A DNA stretch of 64,000 nucleotides, from positions 1 through 64,000 of the forward strand of contig CAMCYC010000001.1 of NCBI GenBank assembly GCA_945883795.1, written 5' to 3'. The stretch is from Sulfurimonas crateris. GTDB taxonomy: Bacteria > Campylobacterota > Campylobacteria > Campylobacterales > Sulfurimonadaceae. Position numbers and translations under genes: made by a program. Below, piece by piece: positions 37,404-46,491 of the stretch. The notes under the pieces are model-generated. The model ran no database searches. It was not told the origin of the DNA and saw only the letters and a program-made list of their open reading frames with translations. The stretch's first letter is position 1. Each line of letters begins with the position of its first letter.

Positions 37404-38722
37404 ACCGCTTTTTTTGCTGCTTCTTTATGAAAAACTAGAGGTTTTGGATAATTTAGGGTTGTGTGGCTTAAAAGATAGTTCTCATCATGGAGATATTTTG
37501 CTTCTACATGTAGTAACTCTGGAATATTTTTTTTGATATAAAGTGCATCTTTGTCAAATTTTTTGCTTTGTAAATAAGGATTAAAAACTCTAAAATACGG
37601 TTGTGGGTCCACACCAGTTCCTGCACTCCATTGCCATGAGAGTACATTACTCGCTTTATCAAAATCGAGTAGATATTTCGCAAAAAACAGCTCACCCCAT
37701 TGCCATGGTAGAAGTAAATCTTTCGTAAAAAATGAAGCCACTATCATGCGTACTCGGTTGTGCATATTGCCTGTTTGTAAAAGCTCACGAACTCCAGCAT
37801 CAATAATAGGCACACCTGTTTTTGCTTCGCAAAAGAGTTGGTATTTTTCTTTATCTTCTATTCCATTAAATTTGTATTTGTAATTTTTAGTTTCTATATA
37901 GGGAAGATGAAATAGTAGGGAAGCATAAAAATCTCTAAAAATAAGTTGTCTGATAAAAGGCTCAATCTCTTGTGAAGCATTCGCAAATAAAAATCGTAAA
38001 ATTTCTCGCACACCGATTGTTCCAAAGCGTAAATCAACACTTAAATTGGAGGTGATGTTGAGGTTGAGATAATCCCTTTGTTCTTGATAATTATTGATAT
38101 TTAATTTGAATATCTCTAGTTTTTCTTGCGGTGTTTGTATCTCCATGGCAACTTCGCTAAAGCCGATACTCTCAAGGCAAAGCGGAAGGATTTGAATATT
38201 GGTATCTATTTTTGTAATTCCATCATAACTCTCAGGCACTAAAATATGCTTTGCAATGGGTGAGGGTTGTATATTTTTATTGTCTAAAATCACTCTTGCT
38301 TTTTTATAATAGGGAGTAAAAACATAATAGGGCGTTCCATCTACTTTGAGTACCTCGTTGTGTTTAAAAATATAGGTGTCTTGAATATATCGAAAGTGGA
38401 GTTTATGAGAGATTTCTAAATCTCTTTGTTTGGCATAGCTATCATAATCTCCAGTGGCAACTACTTCATCATAGTTTTGAAGATACTCAAATACTGCTTG
38501 TGGTTTTGCATAAAAAACTTTTAGCTCTAGTCCAATAGATTGAAGCTCTTCCTTTAGTTTTTGCACATGATAAAAGATAAAATTCACCCGTTTATCATCT
38601 TTTTGCAGACGATGTAAAATATTGGTATCAAAAATAAAAATGGGTAAAACCTCGCCACCTAGAGATAAAAGTGGATTATCTCTAAGGCGTAAATCTCTTC
38701 TAAACCATAAAATCCGTTTCAT
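37385..38722 (-). CDS. phrB: Deoxyribodipyrimidine photolyase
   Basis: This FAD enzyme repairs UV pyrimidine dimers with blue light. The 445-residue protein starts MKRILWFRRDLRLRDNP, the antenna-domain signature. The C-terminal FAD domain has LIFRDFYASLLFHLP, NMHNRVRMIVASFFTKDLLLPWQWGELFFAKYLLDFDKASNVLSWQWSAGTG-type sequence (the Class I signature region with Trp electron-transfer residues) and DPQPYFRVFNP. Cryptochrome-like use cannot be excluded, but the motif set fits a CPD photolyase. It suggests at least occasional light exposure. Confidence 0.92.
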   Translation of the reverse strand: MKRILWFRRDLRLRDNPLLSLGGEVLPIFIFDTNILHRLQKDDKRVNFIFYHVQKLKEELQSIGLELKVFYAKPQAVFEYLQNYDEVVATGDYDSYAKQRDLEISHKLHFRYIQDTYIFKHNEVLKVDGTPYYVFTPYYKKARVILDNKNIQPSPIAKHILVPESYDGITKIDTNIQILPLCLESIGFSEVAMEIQTPQEKLEIFKLNINNYQEQRDYLNLNITSNLSVDLRFGTIGVREILRFLFANASQEIEPFIRQLIFRDFYASLLFHLPYIETKNYKYKFNGIEDKEKYQLFCEAKTGVPIIDAGVRELLQTGNMHNRVRMIVASFFTKDLLLPWQWGELFFAKYLLDFDKASNVLSWQWSAGTGVDPQPYFRVFNPYLQSKKFDKDALYIKKNIPELLHVEAKYLHDENYLLSHTTLNYPKPLVFHKEAAKKAVELFKG

Positions 38723-38768
38723 TTAATCTTCTTCATCGAGTATTTTTCTCTCACTAAAACTGCTATTT

Positions 38769-39557
38769 TCATAAAGCTACACGAACTCCACCAGCTTTAT
38801 GGTTGATAGGTTTGTGACCACCTTTGCCAATTTGCGGTGCTTTTAAAAGGGCTTCGTTGATAAACTCTTTTGCACTTTGGATTGCACCTTCGAGTGATTT
38901 TCCCAGTGCTAAATTTGCAGCAATTGCACTTGAATAAGAACAACCAGTTCCATGTAAGTTATTCGTTTCTATAAAAGGAGTTTGAAAAATACGCTTTTGA
39001 TGATGAAAAAAGAGTTGGTCAATCGAGATTTTTTTATCACCCATCTCTAAAACATGATTTTTAACAAGCACTGCACATGGTTGCTCTATAATTTGCTTTA
39101 ACGAAGTAGAATCTCCAAATTTATAACCAAAAAGTGCATGTGCTTCAAACTTATTTGGTGTGATAACAACCGCATACTGAAATAACTCTTTCATCATTTT
39201 TATGGCATCTTCTTGAATCAGATGCGAGCCTGCTTTTGAGATAAAAACGGGGTCTAAAACTATTGGAATTTTTAAATCAGAGATTGACTCTTTGACTGCT
39301 TGGATAATCTCTTTTGAATAAAGCATCCCAATTTTTATCGCTACAACATCAAAATCACTCAGCACTGCTTCAATTTGGGCTTTTACAAAAGATGATTGTA
39401 CTTCAGCTATTGCAGTCACACCTGTTGTATTTTGGGCTGTAAGGACTGTGATAACAGAGGTGCCAAACAATCCAAATGCTTCAAAAGTTTTTAAATCAGC
39501 TTGAATTCCCGCTCCGCCACTTGAATCAGAACCAGCTATTGTAAGAATAACTTTCAT
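38769..39557 (-). CDS. thiD: Hydroxymethylpyrimidine kinase ThiD
   Basis: ThiD phosphorylates HMP and HMP-phosphate in thiamine synthesis. The 262-residue ribokinase-fold protein begins MKVILTIAGSDSSGGAGIQADLKTFEAFG, the family signature, and has TAQNTTGV, VLDPVFISKAGSHL, ITPNKFEAHALFG and the anion-hole NNLHGTGCSYSSAIAANLALG. Transcription is from a TATAAT at 39612-39617 on the minus strand. No other thiamine gene is nearby. Confidence 0.94.
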   Translation of the reverse strand: MKVILTIAGSDSSGGAGIQADLKTFEAFGLFGTSVITVLTAQNTTGVTAIAEVQSSFVKAQIEAVLSDFDVVAIKIGMLYSKEIIQAVKESISDLKIPIVLDPVFISKAGSHLIQEDAIKMMKELFQYAVVITPNKFEAHALFGYKFGDSTSLKQIIEQPCAVLVKNHVLEMGDKKISIDQLFFHHQKRIFQTPFIETNNLHGTGCSYSSAIAANLALGKSLEGAIQSAKEFINEALLKAPQIGKGGHKPINHKAGGVRVAL

Positions 39558-39611
39558 ATTTTTCCCTCCTAGAGTTTAATAAACTCAAAAATTCTTTGAA
39601 ATTTTGACTTT

Positions 39612-39617
39612 ATTATA
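39612..39617 (-). promoter_or_regulatory. -10 element for thiD
   Basis: On the minus strand this reads TATAAT, 55 bases upstream of the thiD start codon. No clear -35 is present. Confidence 0.4.
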
Positions 39618-39663
39618 ACTATGATAGAGTATTTTTGGTATTCTTTTTTTGTTCATTCATTAT

Positions 39664-39686
39664 TAATTATGTATTAATCATAATTA
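39664..39686. promoter_or_regulatory. Inverted repeat upstream of the EF-hand gene
   Basis: TAATTATG (39664-39671) and CATAATTA (39679-39686) form a perfect 8-bp dyad with a 7-base spacer, about 32 bases before the gene start. The spacing of half-site centres (15 bases) suits a dimeric repressor or activator rather than a terminator. Confidence 0.4.
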
Positions 39687-39718
39687 TGAAAGAATGCATA
39701 AAACACAAGGAGTTCGAT

Positions 39719-40036
39719 ATGAAAAGTTTAATAGTAGTAGGTTTGTTACTTAGCAGTATATTATCAGCAAGAATGGGGGGAAATCTTCCACAATATGCTG
39801 ATTTTGATAGTGATAAAGATGGTAAAATAACCAAAACAGAGTTTGAAGATGCGCAACAAAGACACATGACAAAAAATGCAGAAGAGGGAAGAATGCTGCG
39901 AAATGCTGGAAATATGCCAATATTTGAAGATATTGATACAAATCATGATGGCTCTTTCGATGCAGCTGAATTTAGCAAACATCAACAAGAAAGAAGAGAG
40001 AGCATGATGGGAATGGGACAAGGTCAAAATAAATAA
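39719..40036 (+). CDS. Secreted EF-hand protein, 105 aa
   Basis: The ATG at 39719 follows AAGGAG and starts a signal peptide (MKSLIVVGLLLSSILSA); the upstream open frame is rejected. The mature part holds two EF-hand loops, DFDSDKDGKITKTEF and DIDTNHDGSFDAAEF, each with the canonical D-x-D-x-D-G spacing and a final Glu, so calcium binding is likely. The chain ends in Gly/Met/Gln (MMGMGQGQNK). A periplasmic calcium-binding role is inferred. Its own upstream dyad suggests regulated expression. Confidence 0.8.
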   Translation: MKSLIVVGLLLSSILSARMGGNLPQYADFDSDKDGKITKTEFEDAQQRHMTKNAEEGRMLRNAGNMPIFEDIDTNHDGSFDAAEFSKHQQERRESMMGMGQGQNK

Positions 40037-40049
40037 CCCGAAAATTACC

Positions 40050-40976
40050 ATGCCATATAATTTAAGCAACAAATTAGTAGTAGCGGTGAGTTCAAGAGCA
40101 CTTTTTGAACTTGAAGAGGAAAACAGGATATTTGAAGAAAAAGGTCTTGATGCTTATTATCAATACCAATTAGAGGTTGAGTATAAACCTTTGGAAAAAG
40201 GGACAGGTTTTAGGGTTGTAGAAAATCTCTTAAAAATCAATAACCATTTTTCAAAAGAAGATAAGCAGGTTGAGGTGATTATTCTCTCCAAAAATAATGC
40301 AGCAACGAGTTTGAGAATCACTAATGCAATCAATGCTTATAATCTTGATATTATCCGCTCAGGCTGGACAAGCGGTACGAATATTGCCAACTATTTACAA
40401 GCTTTTAAAGTTGACCTTTTTTTGAGTGCTGATGATAACGATGTGATTCATGCACTTAAAAACGGTGTTGCAGCTGCAAAGATACTCCATTCTCGGCAAG
40501 ATATTCATAATTCCAAAGGGGAACAAGTGAGGATTGCATTCGATGGAGATGCAGTCCTCTTTAGCGAAGAATCAGAACTTGTTTACAAAGAGCATGGTCT
40601 TGAAGCGTTTATAGAACATGAAAAACTTAACCGTAACAATCCGCTGGCACAAGGTCCATTTGCAAAACTGCTTCAAACAATTTCAACGATACAAGATAAA
40701 TTCAAAGGCAAACCCTCTCCTATACGAACAGCACTTGTAACTGCAAGAAGTGCGCCAACACATGAAAGAGTGATTAAAACACTTAATGTTTGGGGTGTGA
40801 GAATAGATGAATCTTTTTTCTTAGGTGGAAGTGAAAAGTTTGAAGTGCTTGAAGCGTTTGGTGCAGATATATTTTTTGACGACCAAGATGAGCATCTAAA
40901 TAAATCAACTTCTGTGGTACCAAGTGCAAAAGTGATTCATGAGAATATGCAACATAATTGCAACACTAATGGGTAA
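40050..40976 (+). CDS. Cytosolic 5'-nucleotidase family protein
   Basis: The 308-residue protein matches the bacterial 5-nucleotidase family related to cytosolic 5'-nucleotidase 1: KLVVAVSSRALFELEEENRIFEEKGLDAYYQYQ at the start, then VEVIILSKNNAATSLRI, FLSADDNDV, a HAD-type IAFDGDAVLFSEESE near residue 175 and a FFLGGSEKFEVLEAFGADIFFDDQDEH end. The DGDAV motif supplies the nucleophile Asp. It probably dephosphorylates nucleoside monophosphates. It is followed by a PhnD-like gene whose upstream frame overlaps it slightly. Confidence 0.85.
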   Translation: MPYNLSNKLVVAVSSRALFELEEENRIFEEKGLDAYYQYQLEVEYKPLEKGTGFRVVENLLKINNHFSKEDKQVEVIILSKNNAATSLRITNAINAYNLDIIRSGWTSGTNIANYLQAFKVDLFLSADDNDVIHALKNGVAAAKILHSRQDIHNSKGEQVRIAFDGDAVLFSEESELVYKEHGLEAFIEHEKLNRNNPLAQGPFAKLLQTISTIQDKFKGKPSPIRTALVTARSAPTHERVIKTLNVWGVRIDESFFLGGSEKFEVLEAFGADIFFDDQDEHLNKSTSVVPSAKVIHENMQHNCNTNG

Positions 40977-41022
40977 TAATACCAATTTAAGTTTACAAAA
41001 ATTCACATCACAAGGAAAAATG

Positions 41023-41847
41023 ATGAAATTCTTTTTCGTAATTTATACACTAGTTGCACTTTCATTTACAAGTGCGTTCGCATCTTCGCAAAAATACATA
41101 GTTTCTGTTGTTCCACAACTACAAACTACAGATATTCAAAAAACTTGGGGGTCTTTTTTAAGAGAACTGAGTAAACAAACTGGCTTTGAATTTGAGATTA
41201 AACATTATGCGACCATTCCATTATTTGAAAAAGGTCTTGAAAATGGAGAACCTGATATTGCTTTTATGAACCCTTATCATGCAGTTATGGCGTATGAATG
41301 GAATAAATACGAACCAATTATTCATGATAAAGAATCTCTTGTTGGTATTTTAGTTGTCAAAGAAAATAGTAGCATCAAGGAGCTTTCTGAGCTAAATAAT
41401 ACAACATTAGCTTTTCCTGCACCAAATGCTTTTGCCGCTTCTTTGTACATGAGAGCTTTATTAGAACAAGAAGAACATGTTACATTTACGCCTATTTATG
41501 TTAAAACTCACTCAAATGTATATCGAAATGTTCTTTTTGGCAAATATCCAGCTGGTGGTGGAGTGAATAATACACTTATGAGAGAAGCTCCAAGTGTTAC
41601 AGCACAACTTAGAACTCTTTATACAACAGCACCAACAGCACCTCATCCACTTTGTATTCACCCTAGAGTTTCAGATAAAACAAAACTTATTATCAAAAAT
41701 GCTATTTTGAAGATGGGAGAAGATTCAAAATTTAAAGATTTACTTAACGATATACAGATACCAAATCCTGTACATGCAGACTACAATAGTGAATATTTAA
41801 AACTTCAAAAACTGAATCTAAAGAACTATATTGCTACAGAAAATTAG
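41023..41847 (+). CDS. PhnD-like periplasmic binding protein
   Basis: The start at 41023 has AAGGA six bases upstream and begins a signal peptide (MKFFFVIYTLVALSFTSAFASS). The 274-residue protein is a type-2 periplasmic binding fold of the phosphonate/phosphite PhnD family: VVPQLQTTDIQKTWGSFLRELSKQTGFEFEI, EPDIAFMNPYHAVMAY, and AFPAPNAFAASLYMRALL. No ABC permease or ATPase is adjacent; instead the gene overlaps a sensor kinase by 17 bases. A sensory binding protein for an oxyanion or small ligand, feeding the kinase, is therefore more likely than import. Confidence 0.85.
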   Translation: MKFFFVIYTLVALSFTSAFASSQKYIVSVVPQLQTTDIQKTWGSFLRELSKQTGFEFEIKHYATIPLFEKGLENGEPDIAFMNPYHAVMAYEWNKYEPIIHDKESLVGILVVKENSSIKELSELNNTTLAFPAPNAFAASLYMRALLEQEEHVTFTPIYVKTHSNVYRNVLFGKYPAGGGVNNTLMREAPSVTAQLRTLYTTAPTAPHPLCIHPRVSDKTKLIIKNAILKMGEDSKFKDLLNDIQIPNPVHADYNSEYLKLQKLNLKNYIATEN

Positions 41848-43393
41848 AGATTTTTTACTTCCAAAAACTTTATTTGGAAGATTAATTTTACTTCCATCTT
41901 CAGCAATTTTTTTTGGGTTTTTACTCATTACAATTGTTGTTGGATATAACCAGTATATATATGTCAAAAATGAAATACACCATGATTCAAAAGTTATACT
42001 CAAAGAGTTATCTGCGAGTATAGAAAAATATTTACTTCTTGATGATTATGCAGAAATAGAATCTGTTATGAGAAGATTTTGCCTCCTTGAATCGGTAAAA
42101 TCTATCTCTCTTATCAATCCTGAATTTAACACGCTCATTAAGATAGATAAAGATGAAACAAAATATCTCCATGTTATTATTAACCCAAACACCAAATATC
42201 AAGATATAAAAAATCAGTTTGCGGTGTTTATTCAAGAAGATGTTCATGCATATATCTCATTCTATCCCATTGGTGAAAGAACACAACAGCATTGGATACG
42301 CTTAGAAATTAGCAAAGATGTCCTCTATGCTAAACTAATTGACTTACTTTTATTTGCAAATGCTATAGCAGTTGCTTTAATTGTCTTACTCTCTATTTTA
42401 ATTTATAAAATCATTAATAGACCTCTTCAAGATATTGCAACTTCAACAGAATTTTCATTAAAGCTTGATATGAATATTGGTTCTTATTGTCGTGTAGATA
42501 GCTCAATTGAAGAGATAAGCAATTTAGTTAATAGTCTTAATCAACTCTCCCAAAAACTTTTGAAAAACCAAAATGTTATGAATGAGCAAAATCAAGAACT
42601 CCAAAGATTTAATCATGAACTAACTTCAAGAGTTGAAGAAGAAGTACAAAAAAATCGGGAAAAAGATATTACGATATTAAACAATGCTCGTTTAGTAGCC
42701 CTTGCAGAGATGATAGGTAATATAGCACATCAATGGAGACAACCACTCAACGCAATAGCACTCTTAATACAATCAGTACAAATATCTTATGAAATTGAAA
42801 CATTAACTCCAGAAGAGTTTGATGAATTTGTCAAAGATTCTCTCATGCAAGTCAATTACCTCTCCCAAACTATAGATGATTTTAGAGATTTAATCAAAGA
42901 GGATAAAATTCATGAATCGTTCAATGTTTCAGAAGTGATACACAAAACATTTAAACTCGTAGAACCCTCACTCAAAAATAGTGCAATTAATACAAGTTTA
43001 GATATAGAAGAGAATATCATAGCAAGTCGTTCCAATGCCAATGCACTTTCTCAAGCGTTTATTAATATATTAAATAATGCAAAAGATGTACTTCTTCAAA
43101 AACACCCAAATGACAAAATTTCTAATAATAAATTTATCAAGATACAATTAAAACAAATTGATGGTAAGGCTAAGATTACTATTTGTGATAACGGAGGCGG
43201 TATTCCACAAGAGATAATTGCAAAAATATTTGACCCATATTTTACAACGAAACATCAATCAAATGGTACTGGTTTGGGACTCTATATTTCTAAAAAAATT
43301 ATAGATAATGAGATGGGTGGAATATTACATGTTCAAAATACAGTGGATGGTGCTTGTTTTAGTATTGAATTTGAATCACAAAAAAGTAATTGA
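41831..43393 (+). CDS. Membrane sensor histidine kinase paired with a PhnD-like protein
   Basis: The start is TTG inside the previous gene. The 520-residue protein has membrane helices at about 16-38 and 170-193, a periplasmic sensor of about 130 residues, a linker and coiled coil (QNQELQRFNHELTSRVEEEVQKNREKD, about 250-285), and a kinase core. The phospho-acceptor lies in GNIAHQWRQPLNAIALL near residue 300. The HATPase has INILNNAKDVL and GTGLGLYISK. No response regulator is adjacent. The overlap with the binding-protein gene suggests co-translation and direct partnership. Confidence 0.87.
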   Translation: MLQKIRDFLLPKTLFGRLILLPSSAIFFGFLLITIVVGYNQYIYVKNEIHHDSKVILKELSASIEKYLLLDDYAEIESVMRRFCLLESVKSISLINPEFNTLIKIDKDETKYLHVIINPNTKYQDIKNQFAVFIQEDVHAYISFYPIGERTQQHWIRLEISKDVLYAKLIDLLLFANAIAVALIVLLSILIYKIINRPLQDIATSTEFSLKLDMNIGSYCRVDSSIEEISNLVNSLNQLSQKLLKNQNVMNEQNQELQRFNHELTSRVEEEVQKNREKDITILNNARLVALAEMIGNIAHQWRQPLNAIALLIQSVQISYEIETLTPEEFDEFVKDSLMQVNYLSQTIDDFRDLIKEDKIHESFNVSEVIHKTFKLVEPSLKNSAINTSLDIEENIIASRSNANALSQAFINILNNAKDVLLQKHPNDKISNNKFIKIQLKQIDGKAKITICDNGGGIPQEIIAKIFDPYFTTKHQSNGTGLGLYISKKIIDNEMGGILHVQNTVDGACFSIEFESQKSN

Positions 43394-43468
43394 CAACATA
43401 ATAGAATTGTTATAGTTTTATCTACTCTGTTAGAGTGTTATCATTTTTTAAAATTCAATAAATTATTG

Positions 43469-43495
43469 TTGGACTGAGCATTATTAATAGTCCAA
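43469..43495. repeat. Inverted repeat before the chemosensory cluster
   Basis: TTGGACT (43469-43475) pairs with AGTCCAA (43489-43495) around 13 bases, in the 155-base gap after the kinase. It could terminate upstream transcription, but there is no T tract. A weak -10 (TATAGT or GATAAT, 43512-43523) follows and could start the cluster. Confidence 0.35.
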
Positions 43496-43548
43496 ATAAA
43501 CTATTTTATGATATAGTGATAATCTAAAAAAAATAATATGGTGAAGTG

Positions 43549-44577
43549 ATGAGTGTAACTAAAAATGATAAGTTGGCTGTAATATTAACGCAACATCATG
43601 ATTTAATACTTGAGCGTTGGAAAAGAAAAGAGAGTGTTTTAGAAATTTTAAAAAGCAAAAAAATTGAAGCAGATTTTTTTATTAAACACTTTGGTTCTCG
43701 TGTAGTTGATTTTTTTATTGGTGTTTTAGAAGGTCAAAATACAGCTGGTCAGTGTCCCGTCATCTCCGTTATGCTCCATTTTTTCAATAAACGAGGTTTA
43801 ACGCTTGATGAAGTATATGTTATTTGTGCTGGGATGAGAAACTCGTTTGTTGATATTTTACTTGAAAATGATATTAAACATTCAGACGAAATTTTTACAA
43901 TAACAATCAACCTATTTGATTTAAATTTTGCAGGTGTCATTAAAGAGTATTTAGAGCTAACATTTGAACAAAATGAAAAAAATTTTTCACAATATGTAGA
44001 GGTGCTTGAACTTGCCTCTTCTGATAAATCCATAGAAGAAAAAAATATCCTTCAATACACCTCTTTAGTTACAGACAAAATAAAAAATACAACTTTAGAT
44101 GAATATTTTGCAAAAGATGATGAACAAGGAAATAATATAGTTTTTCGAGATGATGATGCAGATGACATGCTAGAGTATTTCAATGAGATTCCCCAATTAC
44201 TGATAATAGCTATGAATGAAACTAACTTTCGTAAAATTGAGAAAGTTGCAAATATCCTTTCAAAAACAAGTTCAATTTTATTACATTACTCTCCATATCT
44301 TGATACGCTTGCTGCAGTTATGGAAGAGTTAGCACAATCGTTACGAATTTATCATAATGCCTTTATGGAAGTTTTACAAAACAGTGAAGGAGCTTTATTA
44401 AAACTTTTTGACGCAATTAGTCTTGATATGGATAAATATATCCAACGCTTTAGTGTTGAAAGTCTAGCGATGAGAAACTCACATCATATTCATAATCCAA
44501 CCACTTTGAGTATAAAACAAATTATCTCTATGTTCTCTCCAGAAGAATTTGAAGATGGTGAAATGGACTTTTTTTAA
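43549..44577 (+). CDS. All-alpha protein of unknown function heading the chemosensory cluster, 342 aa
   Basis: ATG at 43549 is preferred to the adjacent GTG. The protein is soluble and almost entirely helical. Its first half (LAVILTQHHDLILERWKRKESVLEIL ... FFNKRGLTLDEVYVICAGMRNSFVDIL) resembles the layout of globin-like or RsbR-N-type sensor domains, with buried Trp/Phe and a conserved-looking 'gl.ldEv' segment. This is a weak comparison. The second half ends with a short acidic tail (EEFEDGEMDFF). Its position 32 bases before the HEAT-repeat gene suggests it works with the chemotaxis proteins. Confidence 0.55.
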   Translation: MSVTKNDKLAVILTQHHDLILERWKRKESVLEILKSKKIEADFFIKHFGSRVVDFFIGVLEGQNTAGQCPVISVMLHFFNKRGLTLDEVYVICAGMRNSFVDILLENDIKHSDEIFTITINLFDLNFAGVIKEYLELTFEQNEKNFSQYVEVLELASSDKSIEEKNILQYTSLVTDKIKNTTLDEYFAKDDEQGNNIVFRDDDADDMLEYFNEIPQLLIIAMNETNFRKIEKVANILSKTSSILLHYSPYLDTLAAVMEELAQSLRIYHNAFMEVLQNSEGALLKLFDAISLDMDKYIQRFSVESLAMRNSHHIHNPTTLSIKQIISMFSPEEFEDGEMDFF

Positions 44578-44609
44578 AATTAAAATTTTCAACAATTATG
44601 GAGTAATTT

Positions 44610-45233
44610 ATGGCGTTAATAAAGAATCATGTAGCTCAAAAAATAGAAGAGCTTCCAACCTTTTCAACTCTTGATGAGGCAATAAAATTTTTCAAATATA
44701 ATACAGATTTAGATAAAAAGTATTATGTTATAGAAGAGATTTCTAAACTAGCTGGTGGATTGGATTATTTATTATCTTATCTAGCTGATGATGGGTGTGA
44801 CCAAAATATATCTACAAGAATAGCAACTGTTATATCGGCTTTACCTCCCCAAAAAGCACCTGTCGAATCTATTATGAATCTTCTTAAATTGAAAAATGCT
44901 TATGTAAGAAATTTGGGTATATCGATGCTAACGCATTTTGGAAGTGCTATAAAATATCATATAGTTAAATTTTTGATAGGAGATGATAAAGATTTAAGAA
45001 TATTTGCAATTAATGTTTTAGGTGATGTAAATTTTCCAGAATCAAGAGAGATGCTTGTTGAGCTTTTAGAAACCGAACGCAATATCAATGTAGCTATGAC
45101 GGCAGTTGATTATATGGCAGAAATTGGTAAACCTGAAGATATTCCTCTTTTGGAATCTGTGAAACAAAGATTTAAAGGTGAATTTTATGCAGAATTTGCT
45201 GTTGATAATGCTATTCATAGCATTCAAGGTTAG
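44610..45233 (+). CDS. HEAT-repeat protein, 207 aa
   Basis: The protein is built of two-helix repeats, clear in KLKNAYVRNLGISMLTHFGSAIKYHIVKFL, DDKDLRIFAINVLGDVNFPESREMLVELL and NINVAMTAVDYMAEIGKPEDIPLLESV, the standard HEAT/PBS-lyase-like pattern. Such scaffolds bind partner proteins; they recur in some alternative chemosensory clusters. It sits five bases before cheR. Confidence 0.75.
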   Translation: MALIKNHVAQKIEELPTFSTLDEAIKFFKYNTDLDKKYYVIEEISKLAGGLDYLLSYLADDGCDQNISTRIATVISALPPQKAPVESIMNLLKLKNAYVRNLGISMLTHFGSAIKYHIVKFLIGDDKDLRIFAINVLGDVNFPESREMLVELLETERNINVAMTAVDYMAEIGKPEDIPLLESVKQRFKGEFYAEFAVDNAIHSIQG

Positions 45234-45238
45234 TTAAC

Positions 45239-46069
45239 ATGGCATATCTTTTATCAACAGAAAATTTTTCAAAAATGAGTGAATTAGTTTATAGAAGAAG
45301 CGGGATTTTACTTCAAAATGAGAAACATTTTGAAAAATTAGCAAAATTCATTGATGCTCGTGCATTAACATTAGGATTAGATAGTTTTAGAAAATATTTT
45401 TATAAACTCCGTTTTGATGATAATGATGAATCAGAATTTCAAGAATTGATGAATGCTATAACTGTAAATGAAACATATTTTTATAGAGAAAAAGACCAAT
45501 TTGAAGTTTTAGTCAATAATGTTTTACCAGAATTAGACACAAATACAAAAGACTTAAGACCTCTAAGAATTCTCTCTGCACCATGTTCAAGTGGAGAAGA
45601 AGCATATTCTATTATTTTGCATATCTTAGAAGAGGGTGTTGTTGTTGAAAAAAGAGATATAGAAGTTGTAGGTATTGATATAGATTCAACAGTGATAAAA
45701 AAAGCAATTCAAGGCTCATTTAGTGAAAGATCAGTCCATGCAATACCAAAAAATATTTTGGCAAAATGGTTTAAAAAAAGAAGTTTATCTTATGATATTC
45801 ATGAAAATTTACGGGGTACAATTGACTTTAAAGTAGCAAATGTATTTGACAAAATTCAGATGAGAAAACTTGGAAAATTTGATGTTATCTTTTCGAGAAA
45901 CATGATGATTTATTTTGATGATGAATCCCGTAAACAAGTAGCCATGACATTTTATGACATGTTAAATCCCGGTGGATATGTTCTTTTAGGACATGCTGAA
46001 TATATGAGTCGTATTGTCTCTGTTTTTAATGCAAAAAAAATTGACACTACTTTAATTTATCAAAAATAG
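45239..46069 (+). CDS. cheR: Chemotaxis methyltransferase CheR
   Basis: CheR methylates receptor glutamates using SAM. The 276-residue protein has the N-terminal helical domain, ITVNETYFYREKDQFEVLVNNVLPEL (family: vT.NeT.FFR), the SAM loop LRILSAPCSSGEEAYSI, DIDSTVIKKAIQG, and FDVIFSRNMMIYFDDESR. It ends with GGYVLLGHAEYM. Its substrates are probably the soluble receptor encoded in the same cluster. No tetratricopeptide extension is present. Confidence 0.94.
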   Translation: MAYLLSTENFSKMSELVYRRSGILLQNEKHFEKLAKFIDARALTLGLDSFRKYFYKLRFDDNDESEFQELMNAITVNETYFYREKDQFEVLVNNVLPELDTNTKDLRPLRILSAPCSSGEEAYSIILHILEEGVVVEKRDIEVVGIDIDSTVIKKAIQGSFSERSVHAIPKNILAKWFKKRSLSYDIHENLRGTIDFKVANVFDKIQMRKLGKFDVIFSRNMMIYFDDESRKQVAMTFYDMLNPGGYVLLGHAEYMSRIVSVFNAKKIDTTLIYQK

Positions 46070-46078
46070 GAGAAAAAA

Positions 46079-46453
46079 ATGCCATTAGTAATATTTGTAG
46101 ACGATAGTGAAACAGCCTTAGCTTCAACAAGGATGGTAACAAGTTCGATGCCAATTGAAGTAAAACAATATACAGAAGCAACAGTTGCCTTAGCACAAAT
46201 TCAAGCAGGTATGACACCAGATTTAATTATTACAGATTTGAATATGCCAGTTATGAATGGTTTTGAATTTTTACAAGAGTTGAGAATGATTCCTGCAACA
46301 AAAAGAACACCTGTTTTAATGCTTACAACTGAGACAAAAGATGAACTTAAACAACAAGGCAAAGCGTTAGGTTTAACAGGATGGATTGTCAAACCATTTA
46401 GCCCACCACAACTCAAACAAGCGATAACGAGAGTATTAAGACTACCAGCATAG
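46079..46453 (+). CDS. Single-domain response regulator (CheY-like)
   Basis: The 124-residue receiver has acidic residues DD at 8-9, phospho-acceptor Asp53 in LIITDLNMPVMNGFEF, Thr in MLTTET and Lys in GWIVKPFSPPQL. It matches the CheY type found in chemosensory clusters and lacks an output domain. A second receiver follows after 38 bases. One could act at the motor or another target and the other as a phosphate sink. Confidence 0.9.
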   Translation: MPLVIFVDDSETALASTRMVTSSMPIEVKQYTEATVALAQIQAGMTPDLIITDLNMPVMNGFEFLQELRMIPATKRTPVLMLTTETKDELKQQGKALGLTGWIVKPFSPPQLKQAITRVLRLPA

Positions 46454-46491
46454 TTTTATAAGCAAAAAGATTATTTTTTAGGAGGTAAGAC

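Noticed and set aside
39635-39718. Upstream extension of the EF-hand gene
   Set aside because: The extension covers the promoter-like region and dyad and breaks the signal peptide, while the ATG at 39719 has a good ribosome-binding site.
43394-43548. Sigma-54 promoter before the chemosensory cluster
   Set aside because: No GG-N10-GC spacing with acceptable flanks was found in this gap.
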